Made by a program: the position numbers and the translations under genes. From the NCBI GenBank assembly GCA_045640565.1, contig JAZUFG010000035.1:1-48967 (forward strand): a stretch of DNA of 48,967 nucleotides, written 5' to 3'. This document shows positions 16,605 through 24,910 of this stretch, piece by piece; position 1 is the first letter of the stretch, and every line of letters starts with the position of its first letter. The notes below the pieces were generated by a model. The model made no database searches. It had not been told where the DNA came from and saw nothing but the letters and a program-made list of their open reading frames with translations. The stretch is from RGIG3159 sp045640565. Its GTDB lineage: Bacteria > Bacillota > Clostridia > Oscillospirales > Oscillospiraceae.

Positions 16605-19600
16605 TTAGCGCAAGACCACATTTTCCGCTCCCAAAAGGCTGCGAAGCTCTGCCAGCAGAGAAGCATCCAAGGAGCAGTTCAAAAGGGCTCTTTGCTTTGT
16701 ATCCGCGAAATAGAAAACCGCCTGTTTATTCCCCGGGAACATATTCACCATTGCCCGAGCTTTTGAGCTCTCCCGGCAGTTCATTGTCGGGAGCCGGAGA
16801 TAGAGCTTCTCCTCCTTTTTCTCCGAATTAGGGGCAGAAAGATCAGAATGTTTTCCCGGCGGGCTGTCAATGGGAAGAATACTGTTTACCACAATCTGGG
16901 CATCTTTATCCTCCCGAAGGGAGAGCCGGCCGCAGAAGATAGCCGGAGCATTTTCCTTCAGCCTGGCGCCGTAATTGGAAAGAACGTTTGAGAAGAGAAT
17001 GGTTTCTATACTTCCGGTATCATCCTCCAAGGTCACATAGGCCATGACAGAATTATTCTTTGTGGTCTTCTGTTTGATGCTTTCTATAATTCCCGCAACA
17101 GAAACCATCTGCTCATCATGATAGTTCCCGTTCTCTCCCTCGCCGGCCTCCAAAAGATCAATAATCGGAACGACACTGCTTCCCTTCAGGAAAGGCCGGT
17201 AGTCATCCATCGGATGCCCGGAGAAATAAATGCCTGCAGACTCTTTCTCCAATCTCATACGCTCGGAAAGAGGAAGCTCCGGAATCTGAGGAGCCGGAAT
17301 CTCCGAAGTTATGTCTTCTTCCTTCTGGAAATCAAAGAAGCCCAGCTGGCCGTCCACATTCTTTCGGTTGTTCTGGCTGATCGAGTCCAAAACTGCTTCG
17401 TAGATCTCCAGAAGCTGAGAACGGTAGAGGCCCAGGCAATCCAATGCCCCGCACTTGATCAAATTCTCTACAGCACGTTTATTCAAGTCAACAGACGATG
17501 TGCGGCGACAGAAATCTTCAAAACTGAGGAATTTTCCTCCTGCCTCCCGCTCTGCCACCACGCGCTGAATCAAGCCCCTCCCGATGTTCTTTACTGCACA
17601 GAGTCCAAAACGAATTCCCTCCCGAACGGATGTAAAACCGTCCTCCGACTCGTTGACATCCGGAGGTAAAATGGCAATTCCGCTATCCTTGCAGGATGCT
17701 GTATAAGCAGAAAGCTTCAGGGGGCTGTCCATAACGGAGGTCATCAGCGCAGCCATATACTCTTTGGGATAATGGCACTTGAGATAGGCCGTGTCATAGG
17801 CAATTTTCGCATAGCAAACCGCATGGGCTTTATTAAAGGCATAATTGGCAAAATCCAGGATTTCATCATAGATAGAGTTGGCGGCCTCTTCTGAAACGCC
17901 GTTTTTAACCGCACCGGGAATTCCCCTGCTTTCATCACCGTGAACAAAGGTCTGCCGTTCAGCCACGATCACTGCCTGTTTCTTTTTGGAAATCGCTCTA
18001 CGCATATTATCGGCCTGACCAAGGGTATAACCGCCCAAACGGCGGAATATCTCAATAACCTGTTCCTGATAGACCATGCAGCCATAGGTTACCTTTAAAA
18101 TAGGCTCCAGCTGCGGCGTTTTATAGGTAATCAGGGACGGATTCATCTTATTGGAAATAAAAGTCGGAATGGAATCCATGGGACCCGGCCGATAAAGGGC
18201 TACAATAGCCGTCAGGTCCTCGATAGAACCCGGCTTCATCTGAACACAGACCCCCGTCATACCTGCAGACTCCATTTGGAAAACGCCTGAGGTCTTCCCC
18301 TCACCCAGCATTTTATAAACTTCGGAGTCGTCCACCGGAATATCTTTCATGGAGAAAGAGGGATTATTCTTCCGAATTACCTCTTCTGCATTCTGAATGA
18401 TCGTCAGGTTTCGCAGACCGAGAAAATCCATCTTCAGGAGTCCCAGCTCCTCTATGGTAGTCATCGTGTACTGGGTGACCACCGTATCTTCATTCCGGGA
18501 CAGCGGAACATAGGTATGAACAGGCTGCTCCGTAATCACGACACCGGCAGCATGGGTGGAGGTATTTCTGGGCATGCCCTCCAAGGCCATGGCAGTATCC
18601 ACAAGATTCTTCACCTTGGGATCCCCATCATACTTTTCCTTGAGCTGCGGAGAAATCTTCAAGGCTTCCGCAAGGGTCATATGCGGCGCCGAAGGAATCA
18701 GTTTAGCAACCACATCCGTTTCCGCAAAGCTGAAATCCAACGCTCTGCCCACATCCCGAATGGCAGCCCTGGCTGCCAGAGTTCCGAATGTGACAATTTG
18801 CGCCACATGATCGGAACCGTATTTTCGGGTAACATAATCAATGACTTCACCCCGACGTTCCTGGCAGAAATCCGTATCAAAATCCGGCATAGAAACCCGC
18901 TCCGGATTCAGGAAACGTTCAAAAATCAGGGCGTATTTCATGGGGTCAATTTCAGTGATATGGAGGCAGTAGGCAACGATTGAGGCAGCACCGGAGCCTC
19001 TTCCGGGTCCTACCGGAATTCCCACCTTCTTGGCATAATGAATGAAATCCCATACGATAAGGTAATAATTCACATAGCCCATTCGGGAAATAACCCCGAT
19101 CTCATATTCCATTCGATCTCTGTAGCTTTGCGGAGCATCCGGATAGCGCTCAGCAAAGCCCTTCTCACAGAGCATGCGGAAATAACTGTCATTATTATAT
19201 GCTTCCGGAACCGGATAGGCGGGAAGATGATATTGGTTAAAAACGAAATCCAGATTGCAGCGGTCTGCAATTTTCTGCGTGTTCTCCAATGCCTCCGGAT
19301 GCTCCCCAAAGAGGGCTCGCATTTCTTCCTCGGATTTCATATAGAATTCGTCGGACTCAAAGCGCATCCGATCCGGATCGTCTACCGTCTTCCCCATCTG
19401 GATGCACATAAGGACATCCTGAATGGCGGCATCCGACTTTTTCAGATAATGAGCATCATTGCTGGCAACCAGGGGAAGATGGCATTCCTCTGCAAGACGA
19501 AGCACTCCCGCATTAACCGTGCTCTGGAGTGGAATGCCGTGGTTCTGCAATTCAAGATAAAAATGCTCGGGACCGAAAATATCGGAAAGCTCCAAAGCTT

Positions 19601-20069
19601 CTGCCTTGGCACCCTCATAATCTCCTGCAGCCAAGAGACGGGGAATGGAGCCGGCAAGACAGGCAGAAAGGGCGATCAGACCCTCCGAATGCTCCCGAAG
19701 CAAAGCTTTATCCACTCTGGGCTTCACATAAAAGCCCTGAACAAAGGCCATGGAAACCATATAGCTCAAATTCCGATAACCTGTTTCATTCTCGCAGAGA
19801 AGAACCAGATGATGAGCTTCGTTATCCATTCCGTGAACGCGATCCTTCATGGTGCGGGGGGCGACATAGACCTCGCAGCCGATAATGGGCTTTATCCCCG
19901 CTGCTTTGCAGGCCTTATAGAAGTCAATACAGCCATACATAACGCCGTGATCCGTGATCGCGACAGCAGTCTGACCCAAGGCCTTGCAGTATTCCGGGAT
20001 ATCCCGGATCCGGCAGGAACCGTCCAGCAAACTGAATTCCGTATGCAAATGTAAATGGACAAATGCCAT
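16605..20069 (-). CDS. dnaE: DNA polymerase III alpha subunit, DnaE type
   Basis: An 1154-residue replicative polymerase of the DnaE family. It begins with the PHP domain (FVHLHLHTEFSLLDG), then the palm with the catalytic aspartates in MPDFDTDFC, fingers, helix-hairpin-helix and an OB-fold near residues 970-1060. In Firmicutes DnaE works with PolC (knowledge of the phylum; polC is not in the window). I chose the ATG at 20069 because AAAGGAG lies 7 nt upstream and it avoids overlap with whiA; the frame extends 8 codons further. It ends with weak hairpin AAGGC/GCCTT at the stop codon. It follows whiA by 4 nt. Confidence 0.97.
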   Translation of the reverse strand: MAFVHLHLHTEFSLLDGSCRIRDIPEYCKALGQTAVAITDHGVMYGCIDFYKACKAAGIKPIIGCEVYVAPRTMKDRVHGMDNEAHHLVLLCENETGYRNLSYMVSMAFVQGFYVKPRVDKALLREHSEGLIALSACLAGSIPRLLAAGDYEGAKAEALELSDIFGPEHFYLELQNHGIPLQSTVNAGVLRLAEECHLPLVASNDAHYLKKSDAAIQDVLMCIQMGKTVDDPDRMRFESDEFYMKSEEEMRALFGEHPEALENTQKIADRCNLDFVFNQYHLPAYPVPEAYNNDSYFRMLCEKGFAERYPDAPQSYRDRMEYEIGVISRMGYVNYYLIVWDFIHYAKKVGIPVGPGRGSGAASIVAYCLHITEIDPMKYALIFERFLNPERVSMPDFDTDFCQERRGEVIDYVTRKYGSDHVAQIVTFGTLAARAAIRDVGRALDFSFAETDVVAKLIPSAPHMTLAEALKISPQLKEKYDGDPKVKNLVDTAMALEGMPRNTSTHAAGVVITEQPVHTYVPLSRNEDTVVTQYTMTTIEELGLLKMDFLGLRNLTIIQNAEEVIRKNNPSFSMKDIPVDDSEVYKMLGEGKTSGVFQMESAGMTGVCVQMKPGSIEDLTAIVALYRPGPMDSIPTFISNKMNPSLITYKTPQLEPILKVTYGCMVYQEQVIEIFRRLGGYTLGQADNMRRAISKKKQAVIVAERQTFVHGDESRGIPGAVKNGVSEEAANSIYDEILDFANYAFNKAHAVCYAKIAYDTAYLKCHYPKEYMAALMTSVMDSPLKLSAYTASCKDSGIAILPPDVNESEDGFTSVREGIRFGLCAVKNIGRGLIQRVVAEREAGGKFLSFEDFCRRTSSVDLNKRAVENLIKCGALDCLGLYRSQLLEIYEAVLDSISQNNRKNVDGQLGFFDFQKEEDITSEIPAPQIPELPLSERMRLEKESAGIYFSGHPMDDYRPFLKGSSVVPIIDLLEAGEGENGNYHDEQMVSVAGIIESIKQKTTKNNSVMAYVTLEDDTGSIETILFSNVLSNYGARLKENAPAIFCGRLSLREDKDAQIVVNSILPIDSPPGKHSDLSAPNSEKKEEKLYLRLPTMNCRESSKARAMVNMFPGNKQAVFYFADTKQRALLNCSLDASLLAELRSLLGAENVVLR

Positions 20070-20073
20070 AAAC

Positions 20074-20961
20074 TTACTCCTTTGAAAGCTCACAAAGCTT
20101 CCGCAAACGATGACTCATCGCAGATTTGCTGATGGGAGGATCCGTCATTCCGCTCAGTTCCTCCAAAGTCCCCTCCGGATTTCTTTCCCGAAGAAGCGCC
20201 GCCTCCTGAAGTTTCAGAGGCAGGGACTCAAAACGGGCTTTTTCACGCAAAATCCGAATAGCTGCCATTTGGTTCATGGCTGCATCCACAACTTTACTGA
20301 GATTGGCTGTTTCACAATTCACACGCCGATTCACACCGTTTACCAGTTCCTTTTCCACCTTAGCCTCCATGATGGCCATGGCACAAACAGGAGCTCCTAC
20401 CGTTGTCAAAAAATCTTCAATTGCATTGGACTGCTTGAAATAGAGCACGCTGCTTCCGCTTCTTCCGGTCTCCTTCGGCTCCAAATCCAGCTCCAGCATC
20501 AGCGCATGGGTTTCTCCGGAAACTTTTGCATGGGTGGTTGCAAGCTCCAGATGATAACGCTTTTCCGGGTCCGTGACACTTCCTCCGGCGAGGAAGGCCC
20601 CCCGCAGGAAAGCAATGGGACAGGCTTCATCTTCAAAAACGCTATAATTGAGGTTCAATACTTTTTCCCGATCCGGATTATAGCCGAAGGCCTCAAAAAT
20701 CGCCGAAATCTTCTCCGGATCTGTAATGGTAAAGGTACGCTTGCCTCCATTTTGGGGCAAACTGTCAAAGCCAATGCCGAAGGCTTTGCGGAAGAGTTTC
20801 GGAAGGAGAAGGGAAAAATCTTCATTTTCCGTTACAATCCGGATCAAATCCCGCCGAAAAGTGTTGCAATAAAGAAGGACCCCCATGGATTCCGAAATGG
20901 CGCAGCATTTGGACGCCGGTAATTGAGAAAGCTCTCTTTTTACTTTCGCAGAAAAAGACAT
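20074..20961 (-). CDS. whiA: DNA-binding protein WhiA
   Basis: A 295-residue WhiA, combining an N-terminal domain related to LAGLIDADG homing endonucleases (RGAFLAGGSVTDPEKRYHLEL is the marker) with a C-terminal helix-turn-helix (GTLEELSGMTDPPISKSAMSHRLRKL). It regulates or influences cell division and chromosome segregation in Gram-positive bacteria. In most Firmicutes it follows rapZ and yvcK; here murB is directly upstream (24-nt gap) and dnaE directly downstream, so the usual partners are elsewhere or absent. Confidence 0.95.
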   Translation of the reverse strand: MSFSAKVKRELSQLPASKCCAISESMGVLLYCNTFRRDLIRIVTENEDFSLLLPKLFRKAFGIGFDSLPQNGGKRTFTITDPEKISAIFEAFGYNPDREKVLNLNYSVFEDEACPIAFLRGAFLAGGSVTDPEKRYHLELATTHAKVSGETHALMLELDLEPKETGRSGSSVLYFKQSNAIEDFLTTVGAPVCAMAIMEAKVEKELVNGVNRRVNCETANLSKVVDAAMNQMAAIRILREKARFESLPLKLQEAALLRERNPEGTLEELSGMTDPPISKSAMSHRLRKLCELSKE

Positions 20962-20985
20962 ACGCCATTCCTCCCATTTCTTGTT

Positions 20986-21900
20986 TTATTGGTCTTCTAT
21001 CACGCGGATCTCCGGCTCCAGATGAACACCGGAGGATTCAAAAACTCGCCTTTGAACCTCGGAAATCAATTCTTTTACATCTGCACAGGTCGCGCCGCCC
21101 ATATTCACAATAAAACCCGCATGCTTTTCGGATACCGCCGCACCTCCGATCCGGAAGCCCTTCAAAGCAGCCTGCTCGATCAGGGCCCCGGCGTAAAAAC
21201 CTGCGGGACGGCGGAAAGCCGAACCGGCAGAGGGATATTCCAAGGGCTGTTTTTCCCGCCTTTTCCTGGCCAAATCCTGAATCTTTTCACTGATGGAATC
21301 TTTGGACCCGGGCTGAAGGCGAAAATCTGCGGAAACAACTACCGCATTTATATGCTGAAAAATACTCTCCCGATAGCCGAAAGATAGCTCATCTCCGAAA
21401 GCGGACCGCATTTCTCCGTTTAAGGTCATGTAATCGACCCGAACGATACTGTCCTTTAATTCCCCGCCGTAGGCACCGGCATTCATAAAGACACCCCCGC
21501 CCACAGATCCGGGAATCCCATGCGCAAATTCCAGCCCTTCCAGAGAAGCATCCCGGGCAAAAGAGGCCAGCTTCGTCAGGGTGACACCGGCTTGAGCACG
21601 CAGGGTGTTTTCATCCATCAGCCTCAAATCCGTCATGTGCTTTGTGGAAATAACGGGGACTGACAGACCTTCATCGGGGAAAAGTAAATTCGTTCCCGCT
21701 CCGAGGATAAACGGACAGATCTGATAATCTGCCAAAAGACGAAGCAAAGAAGACAGTTCCTCCGGAGAATCGGGGAAATAGATCGCTCTGCATGGCCCGC
21801 CGATATGAAAGGAGCTATAGTCGCTGAGAAGCTCTTCCTTTGCACTGGAAAGCTTCGGCAGTGCTGTCTCTATTTTAGCAAAAAGTTGGTCCGCAGTCAT
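20986..21900 (-). CDS. murB: UDP-N-acetylenolpyruvoylglucosamine reductase MurB
   Basis: MurB reduces UDP-GlcNAc-enolpyruvate to UDP-MurNAc with NADPH and FAD, the second committed step of peptidoglycan synthesis. The 304-residue length and segments SSFHIGGPCRAIYFP, LGAGTNLLFPDEG, GIPGSVGGGVFMNAGAYGG and YPSAGSAFRRP (catalytic Ser about 228) are diagnostic. A ribosome-binding GGAGG precedes the ATG. It heads murB-whiA-dnaE and has a clear promoter at 21931-21958. Confidence 0.96.
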   Translation of the reverse strand: MTADQLFAKIETALPKLSSAKEELLSDYSSFHIGGPCRAIYFPDSPEELSSLLRLLADYQICPFILGAGTNLLFPDEGLSVPVISTKHMTDLRLMDENTLRAQAGVTLTKLASFARDASLEGLEFAHGIPGSVGGGVFMNAGAYGGELKDSIVRVDYMTLNGEMRSAFGDELSFGYRESIFQHINAVVVSADFRLQPGSKDSISEKIQDLARKRREKQPLEYPSAGSAFRRPAGFYAGALIEQAALKGFRIGGAAVSEKHAGFIVNMGGATCADVKELISEVQRRVFESSGVHLEPEIRVIEDQ

Positions 21901-21930
21901 AAACGCCTCCGGGTGGATATACTTGATTTT

Positions 21931-21958
21931 ATTATAACAGATATGGCTCTAATTGCAA
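21931..21958 (-). promoter_or_regulatory. murB promoter
   Basis: TTGCAA (21953-21958) and TATAAT (21931-21936) on the minus strand, 16 nt apart, with an extended TG before the -10. It reads toward murB, whose start is 30 bp downstream. Confidence 0.7.
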
Positions 21959-22124
21959 CAGGAAGTTACAAATTCACTTGATTTTCCGGGGAATTCGTGC
22001 CTGTTTTTTACCGCCGTTTAACAAAAAGCGGGATGAATTTTATTCTTTCGCTCCCGGTGGGATTTCCTTCATTCTCTTCTAGAAAATATGGATCAAAATA
22101 GCTGTTCATCTTCGCCTGCCTGAA

Positions 22125-22153
22125 TTGACTTTTTCTTTCCCTATGCTTATAAT
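22125..22153 (+). promoter_or_regulatory. Promoter of the MFS transporter gene
   Basis: TTGACT (22125-22130) and TATAAT (22148-22153) are exactly 17 nt apart, a near-consensus housekeeping promoter. The start codon is 31 bp past the -10, so the leader is very short, about 25 nt. Confidence 0.8.
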
Positions 22154-22184
22154 ATGGCAAATCCATCAATATGAAGGTCTTCAC

Positions 22185-23420
22185 ATGAAAAAGACGAAAG
22201 TATTCTATGGCTGGGTGATGGCCGCCTGCTGCTGCCTGATGGTCTGCGCAGCCTCGCTCCTGAGCAGCGGCATGTCCACGAATCTTGCCATTATCCGCCA
22301 AACTTATGGCTTTACCGGGACCCAAACCTCCTCCATACTGACCATTCGGGCTGCCACAGCCTTTGTTGCAGCCCTCTTTTCCGGAAAGTATTACGAACTC
22401 CTGGGACTGAAAAAAGGTATGTTGGGAGCCATGCTCCTTGGTATTCTCTCATTTCTTCTCTTTACCCTTGCAGGCACCAGGCTTTGGGTCTACTACCTTG
22501 CCGGATGTATCGCAGGCCTGACCTATACCTATGGCATGATGCTCCCCTCTGCCATGCTTCTTCGCCGCTGGTTCAATAAGGGCCTCGGCACCGCTCTGGC
22601 CATCGCTTCCGGAGGAACCGGGCTTGTTTCCATTGTTTTTGCCCCTCTTGTTCAGTCCGTCTGCAACAAAACAGGCATTCGCTCTGCATTTCTCCTGCAG
22701 GCGGGCGTCTTCCTGATAACCGGAATTCTTCTTGCTCTTCTCATCGCGGAAACCCCGGAGGAAAAGGGCCTGGAAATCCGGGGCGGAAGCGGTGAAGCTG
22801 CAGCCCTGAAAAAGAAGAAGATTTCTTCCCGCCGCTGTACTTTGAAAGATTCCTGGCATATTGCTCTTGTTATCGGCGTCATCTTTATCGGCATGTCCGC
22901 CAGCCCGGCCTCTGCCCACTATACCCTGAATTTTACCACAGAGGGAATTGCCCCCATGGCCTTTGCCAAAGTGCTTTCCGTTTACGGAATCATTATCCTC
23001 TGCTCCAAGATCTTCCTCTTTGGCCCCTGCACGGATAAAATCGGTCCCCTTCCTTCCAGCCTGATCTTCGGCGCCGTCACCTTTTTCGGGATGTTCTTCT
23101 GCTTCCTGACGATCAAATATCCGACCATACAGTGGGCCTATTTTTCCATGTCTTTTGTTGCAATCGGCGTTGTCATGCAGACCCTCTGCTATCCCAACTG
23201 GTGTGCAGAACTGGACACGGAACACTACGACAAAACCCTGCAGCACTGCCAGACGGGCTATCAGTTCGGTGCCCTGATCGGCTCTCCAATTCCCGGGATC
23301 CTGGCGGATGTCACCGGATCCTACACCTGGGCTTATCTGATGTTCTCTGCTGATACCGTAATTGCCCTTCTCTTAGCGATCGGTGCTTACAAGTTCGGAC
23401 GGAAATATCTGGACGAATAA
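22185..23420 (+). CDS. MFS transporter, oxalate/formate-antiporter-like
   Basis: A 411-residue, about 12-helix major facilitator. It opens with KVFYGWVMAACCCLM, typical of the OFA (oxalate/formate antiporter) and monocarboxylate branch, and has a basic central loop (EEKGLEIRGG...KKKKISSRRC) between the six-helix halves. The substrate cannot be read from the sequence; a mono- or dicarboxylate is the family expectation. It is divergent from murB and convergent with the glutamate-fermentation operon, sharing a terminator. Export or uptake of a fermentation acid is possible but not shown. The ATG at 22185 was chosen because the 20 residues upstream in frame would begin inside the promoter. Confidence 0.8.
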   Translation: MKKTKVFYGWVMAACCCLMVCAASLLSSGMSTNLAIIRQTYGFTGTQTSSILTIRAATAFVAALFSGKYYELLGLKKGMLGAMLLGILSFLLFTLAGTRLWVYYLAGCIAGLTYTYGMMLPSAMLLRRWFNKGLGTALAIASGGTGLVSIVFAPLVQSVCNKTGIRSAFLLQAGVFLITGILLALLIAETPEEKGLEIRGGSGEAAALKKKKISSRRCTLKDSWHIALVIGVIFIGMSASPASAHYTLNFTTEGIAPMAFAKVLSVYGIIILCSKIFLFGPCTDKIGPLPSSLIFGAVTFFGMFFCFLTIKYPTIQWAYFSMSFVAIGVVMQTLCYPNWCAELDTEHYDKTLQHCQTGYQFGALIGSPIPGILADVTGSYTWAYLMFSADTVIALLLAIGAYKFGRKYLDE

Positions 23421-23430
23421 AGTATTCAAA

Positions 23431-23471
23431 AAAATGACTGCTGCACAGAAGAATTGTGCAGCAGTCATTTT
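23431..23471. terminator. Bidirectional terminator between MFS and mal
   Basis: AAAATGACTGCTGCACA (23431-23447) pairs perfectly over 17 bp with TGTGCAGCAGTCATTTT (23455-23471), loop GAAGAAT. The A- and T-rich ends make it a terminator in both directions, for the plus-strand MFS gene and as a backstop for the minus-strand operon. Confidence 0.85.
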
Positions 23472-23483
23472 CTTTATATCGGA

Positions 23484-23513
23484 AAAATCCGGCTCGGTGG
23501 AAACCACCGAGCC
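23484..23513 (-). terminator. Intrinsic terminator of the glutamate-fermentation operon
   Basis: GGCTCGGTGG (23491-23500) and CCACCGAGCC (23504-23513) make a perfect 10-bp stem with an AAA loop. On the minus strand it lies 16 bp past the mal stop and is followed by GGATTTTT. Confidence 0.85.
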
Positions 23514-23529
23514 AAATTATTTTATAGAA

Positions 23530-24780
23530 TTAAGCCTTCTTGGCCTCGCGGATGGCAAGAATCCGGTTCATCTCGTTATAAACGATCATGTAGCCTTCAT
23601 CCACACCCATACCGGGCTTGGCAAGAATCTGAACAGGCTGAGTTGCCATAGCGCAATGCACACAAACCTGTGCGCTGCGGTCGGTCTCGTTGCAGGTACC
23701 GCCCTGATAAGCGCCGATGCCCTTTTCCTTGCAGTAAAGAACGGCTTCAATCGTATTATTGATACCGCCAAGGTCAGGGGTCTTGATCTGAACCATATGG
23801 CCGGCTTTATTATCAGCGAAGAGCTTAATATCTTCCAGAGTGTTGCACCATTCATCGGCAACCAGCTCAACATTGATGCCGCGGTCATCCAATTCCTTGG
23901 TCAGGCCTGCAAGGGCAACCAGCTGAGTTTCACGGTCGCAGTCGCAGTCCATGGGGCCTTCAATCCGCAGATGGAAGGGCTTGGCCAGTTCTTCAAGAGT
24001 GGCAATGTAATCTGCCATGGCTTTATAGTTGTTATTGCCGAAAGCAGCGCCGATGGTGCCGTAAACGTCAATGTGGAGAACAGGATTATAATCCTCGGAA
24101 CTGCGGTTGTTCAGAATGCGGTTCCGCAGCCATTCCACATAAGCCTGCAGCTTTTCGCCCTTGGGGCCAAGCTTGGTTTCCACATTGTTGATAAGGGCGT
24201 GAGGCAGGACCTGGGCGCCTTTAATGATCATCTTATCGGAGTTGTCATATCGGTCATCGCCGGACTGGGTGAAAATGGGGATAGGAGTCTCGGAAACCTT
24301 GCAGCTGTATTCATCCGCAACGACTTCGCACATCATGCGGCCGGTAGCCTTGGCAACAGCATCCAGCAGAGCCTGGGAAACGCCATAACGAATGGCAGTA
24401 TGGAGGCGCTTTCCGTTCACCTGAATAGCTTCCATATCCTTGGCAAGCTGACGGAAATTATCTGCTTCCTTGCCGATCAAGGTGGGCTTGATATAGGTCT
24501 CAATGATGGGGATGAAATCTTTAGCCAGGAAGAGAGGACCACGGCCGCCGGCACCGGAATACTGAACAGCAGCGCAGTCGCCGAAGGCAACCTGACCGTC
24601 TTCCAGAACGATCATAACGGAAATGGCTTCGCCAGCCTGACGGATGGAGCTAAAGCCCTCGGTTACAGGCTCACCGACATAGAAAACGCCGTCATGGCCT
24701 GCGCCCTTTTTAATGGCGCGCTGGTCATCAAAATAGAAACCGGTACGGCCTGCAGAGCAAATGACATTTTTAATCTTCAT
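23530..24780 (-). CDS. mal: Methylaspartate ammonia-lyase
   Basis: This enolase-superfamily enzyme removes ammonia from (2S,3S)-3-methylaspartate to give mesaconate, step two of the methylaspartate pathway. The 416-residue length fits the family (about 413). The N-terminal CSAGRTGFYFDDQRAIKKGAGHDG and QYSGAGGRGPLF are characteristic. The barrel ligands lie in HIDVYGTIG, EGPMD and ELVADEWCN, and the catalytic lysine is in QIKTPDLGG (about 333). The gene ends the operon, 130 nt after glmE, with AGGAG before its ATG. An interrupted inverted repeat lies in that gap. Confidence 0.96.
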   Translation of the reverse strand: MKIKNVICSAGRTGFYFDDQRAIKKGAGHDGVFYVGEPVTEGFSSIRQAGEAISVMIVLEDGQVAFGDCAAVQYSGAGGRGPLFLAKDFIPIIETYIKPTLIGKEADNFRQLAKDMEAIQVNGKRLHTAIRYGVSQALLDAVAKATGRMMCEVVADEYSCKVSETPIPIFTQSGDDRYDNSDKMIIKGAQVLPHALINNVETKLGPKGEKLQAYVEWLRNRILNNRSSEDYNPVLHIDVYGTIGAAFGNNNYKAMADYIATLEELAKPFHLRIEGPMDCDCDRETQLVALAGLTKELDDRGINVELVADEWCNTLEDIKLFADNKAGHMVQIKTPDLGGINNTIEAVLYCKEKGIGAYQGGTCNETDRSAQVCVHCAMATQPVQILAKPGMGVDEGYMIVYNEMNRILAIREAKKA

Positions 24781-24839
24781 GGTGCAAATCTCCTATTTCA
24801 TTTATTTTATACAGATTAAACGACTTGAATCTGCGGAAT

Positions 24840-24893
24840 GGGAAGGCAAGCCAAAAATCGGGACGCGAAAAAATCACCCGACAGAGCCTTCCC
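24840..24893. repeat. Interrupted inverted repeat between glmE and mal
   Basis: An outer 8-bp pair, GGGAAGGC (24840-24847) with GCCTTCCC (24886-24893), encloses an inner 5-bp pair, TCGGG (24858-24862) with CCCGA (24877-24881). It sits in the 130-nt gap between glmE and mal. On the minus strand the inner stem opens onto a T-run inside the loop, so it is more likely a processing or stability element than a terminator. Confidence 0.5.
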
Positions 24894-24910
24894 TTCCGGA
24901 AAAGAGAAAA

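Noticed and set aside
22449..23246. 265-codon minus-strand frame inside the MFS gene
   Set aside because: It is rich in low-complexity charged residues, overlaps a clear transporter and has no ribosome-binding site.
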